In this document: in pieces, positions 16,652-17,301 of the stretch
Position numbering within the stretch: position 1 is the first letter of the stretch
Layout of the letters: each line of letters begins with the position of its first letter
Assembly (NCBI GenBank): GCA_004525465.1
Contig: SPCN01000013.1
Coordinates: forward strand, 1 to 17,301
DNA: 17,301 nucleotides
Reading direction: 5' to 3'
DNA from: Chrysiogenales bacterium
GTDB lineage: Bacteria > Acidobacteriota > Aminicenantia > UBA2199
The notes under the pieces: generated by a model
What the model was told of the DNA's origin: nothing
Databases searched by the model: none
The model's input: only the letters and a program-made list of their open reading frames with translations
Position numbers and translations under genes: made by a program

Positions 16652-16722
16652 AATTTCCTCCTTTCAGAATGGATGCGGATCAGCGAGCGACGCAATCCGT
16701 GCTCTGTGGAAAGACCGCGGAT

Positions 16723-17301
16723 TCAATTGTCACCATATTTGTTCTGAATGGCCCGGATCACTTCATAAATTGAAAAAAACACGTCAACCAATTCAGGATC
16801 GAAATGTTTGCCTTTTTGTTCTTGCAAATATTGTATGACCTTTTCTTCGGGCCAGCAGTCCTTGTAAATTCTTTGCGAAGTCAAGGCGTCGTATACGTCC
16901 GCAAGGGCCACAATCCTGGCGAACAAAGGGATTTCACACCCCTTTTTCCCCAGGCCGGGAGCCCGGGTTTCGCAAAAAATATCATCAACCTTTCCCGGAT
17001 AACCGCTGCCATCCCATTTTTCATGATGATTCAAAGCGATTTCGGACGCCATGTCATCCCAGTCCGAAGTGGAATTTTTAAAAAGCCTGGCGCCCAGAAT
17101 GGCGTGCCGCTGTATTTGAAAATACTCTTCGTTGCTCAACGGACCGTTTTTTTTCAACAATGTATCAGAAATCGCCACCTTACCGACGTCATGCAGCATG
17201 GCGGCGATACGCAAAACATCCCTGATTTTTTTTATTTCGACCTCGTTCACATTATGGTTAAACGCCCACTTGGAATAGATTTCGATCGAATACGCTCCGA
17301 C
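16723..17301 (-). CDS. HD-GYP domain phosphohydrolase, C-terminal part (5' end beyond window)
   Basis: HD-GYP proteins are metal-dependent phosphodiesterases, usually of cyclic di-GMP. 192 residues are visible and the frame is open to the right edge; the codons before the GTG at 17250 read VGAYSIEIYSKWAFNHN, the helix expected before the metal site, so that GTG is internal. Signatures are HDVGK (about 17179-17193), NHHEKWDGSGYPG (about 16993-17031) with the GYP motif, and VALADVYDALTSQRIYK. The hallmark residues expected for catalysis are present. An N-terminal receiver or other sensor domain is common and would lie outside the window. It is the upstream neighbour of the double-receiver ATP-grasp gene on the same strand, with a 71-nt gap and no terminator (a hairpin in the gap has no T-run), so an operon is likely. 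Cleavage of cGAMP or another cyclic dinucleotide cannot be excluded. Confidence 0.92.
   Translation of the reverse strand, partial: VGAYSIEIYSKWAFNHNVNEVEIKKIRDVLRIAAMLHDVGKVAISDTLLKKNGPLSNEEYFQIQRHAILGARLFKNSTSDWDDMASEIALNHHEKWDGSGYPGKVDDIFCETRAPGLGKKGCEIPLFARIVALADVYDALTSQRIYKDCWPEEKVIQYLQEQKGKHFDPELVDVFFSIYEVIRAIQNKYGDN

Noticed and set aside
16691..16720. Hairpin (AATCCGTG with CGCGGATT) between the HD-GYP and ATP-grasp genes as a terminator
   Set aside because: Long loop and no T-run after it on the minus strand, so it does not separate the two genes.

Overview
The window (17,301 bp, roughly 50% G+C by eye) looks like chromosomal DNA of a Gram-negative bacterium. It is densely coded, with Shine-Dalgarno sites of the AGGAGG type, sigma70-like promoters, a predicted exported chalcone-isomerase-like protein and an alginate-type O-acetylation pair. 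The mix of ClpB, a hexameric-type glutamate dehydrogenase and large ATP-grasp (PPDK_N-like) signalling proteins fits an environmental anaerobe, for example Acidobacteriota/Aminicenantes or a deltaproteobacterial-grade lineage. That taxonomic guess is weak. No rRNA, tRNA, CRISPR array, transposase or phage gene was seen.

Region 1 (1-5244) has a cell-surface polysaccharide flavour. The 3' part of a mannose-1-phosphate guanylyltransferase gene (GDP-mannose supply) runs in from the left edge. It converges on a two-gene minus-strand unit: an exported chalcone-isomerase-like protein behind a near-consensus promoter, then a multi-pass membrane protein of unknown function. Diverging from that unit is an AlgJ-like SGNH acetyltransferase overlapping an AlgI-like MBOAT protein, a two-component machine for O-acetylating an exported glycan.

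Region 2 (5245-9570) is housekeeping: clpB (complete disaggregase) and a glutamate dehydrogenase gene with a good promoter and a strong intrinsic terminator.

Region 3 (9571-17301) is the unusual part. Two very large paralogous ATP-grasp proteins face each other. The plus-strand one (1060 aa) has an N-terminal sensor-like domain, a PPDK_N-type ATP-grasp core, a C-terminal module and a fused nucleotidyltransferase. The minus-strand one (999 aa) has a degenerate receiver, an intact-looking receiver, the same ATP-grasp core and the same C-terminal module. Neither has a recognisable swivelling phosphohistidine domain as in PEP synthase or PPDK, yet both carry a GPGRWGS motif and a G(S/T)HFFQ motif. 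The minus-strand protein sits in a likely operon with an upstream HD-GYP phosphohydrolase gene (truncated by the right edge) and a downstream metallophosphoesterase gene only 4 nt away. I read this as a candidate signalling or phosphotransfer locus of unknown chemistry.
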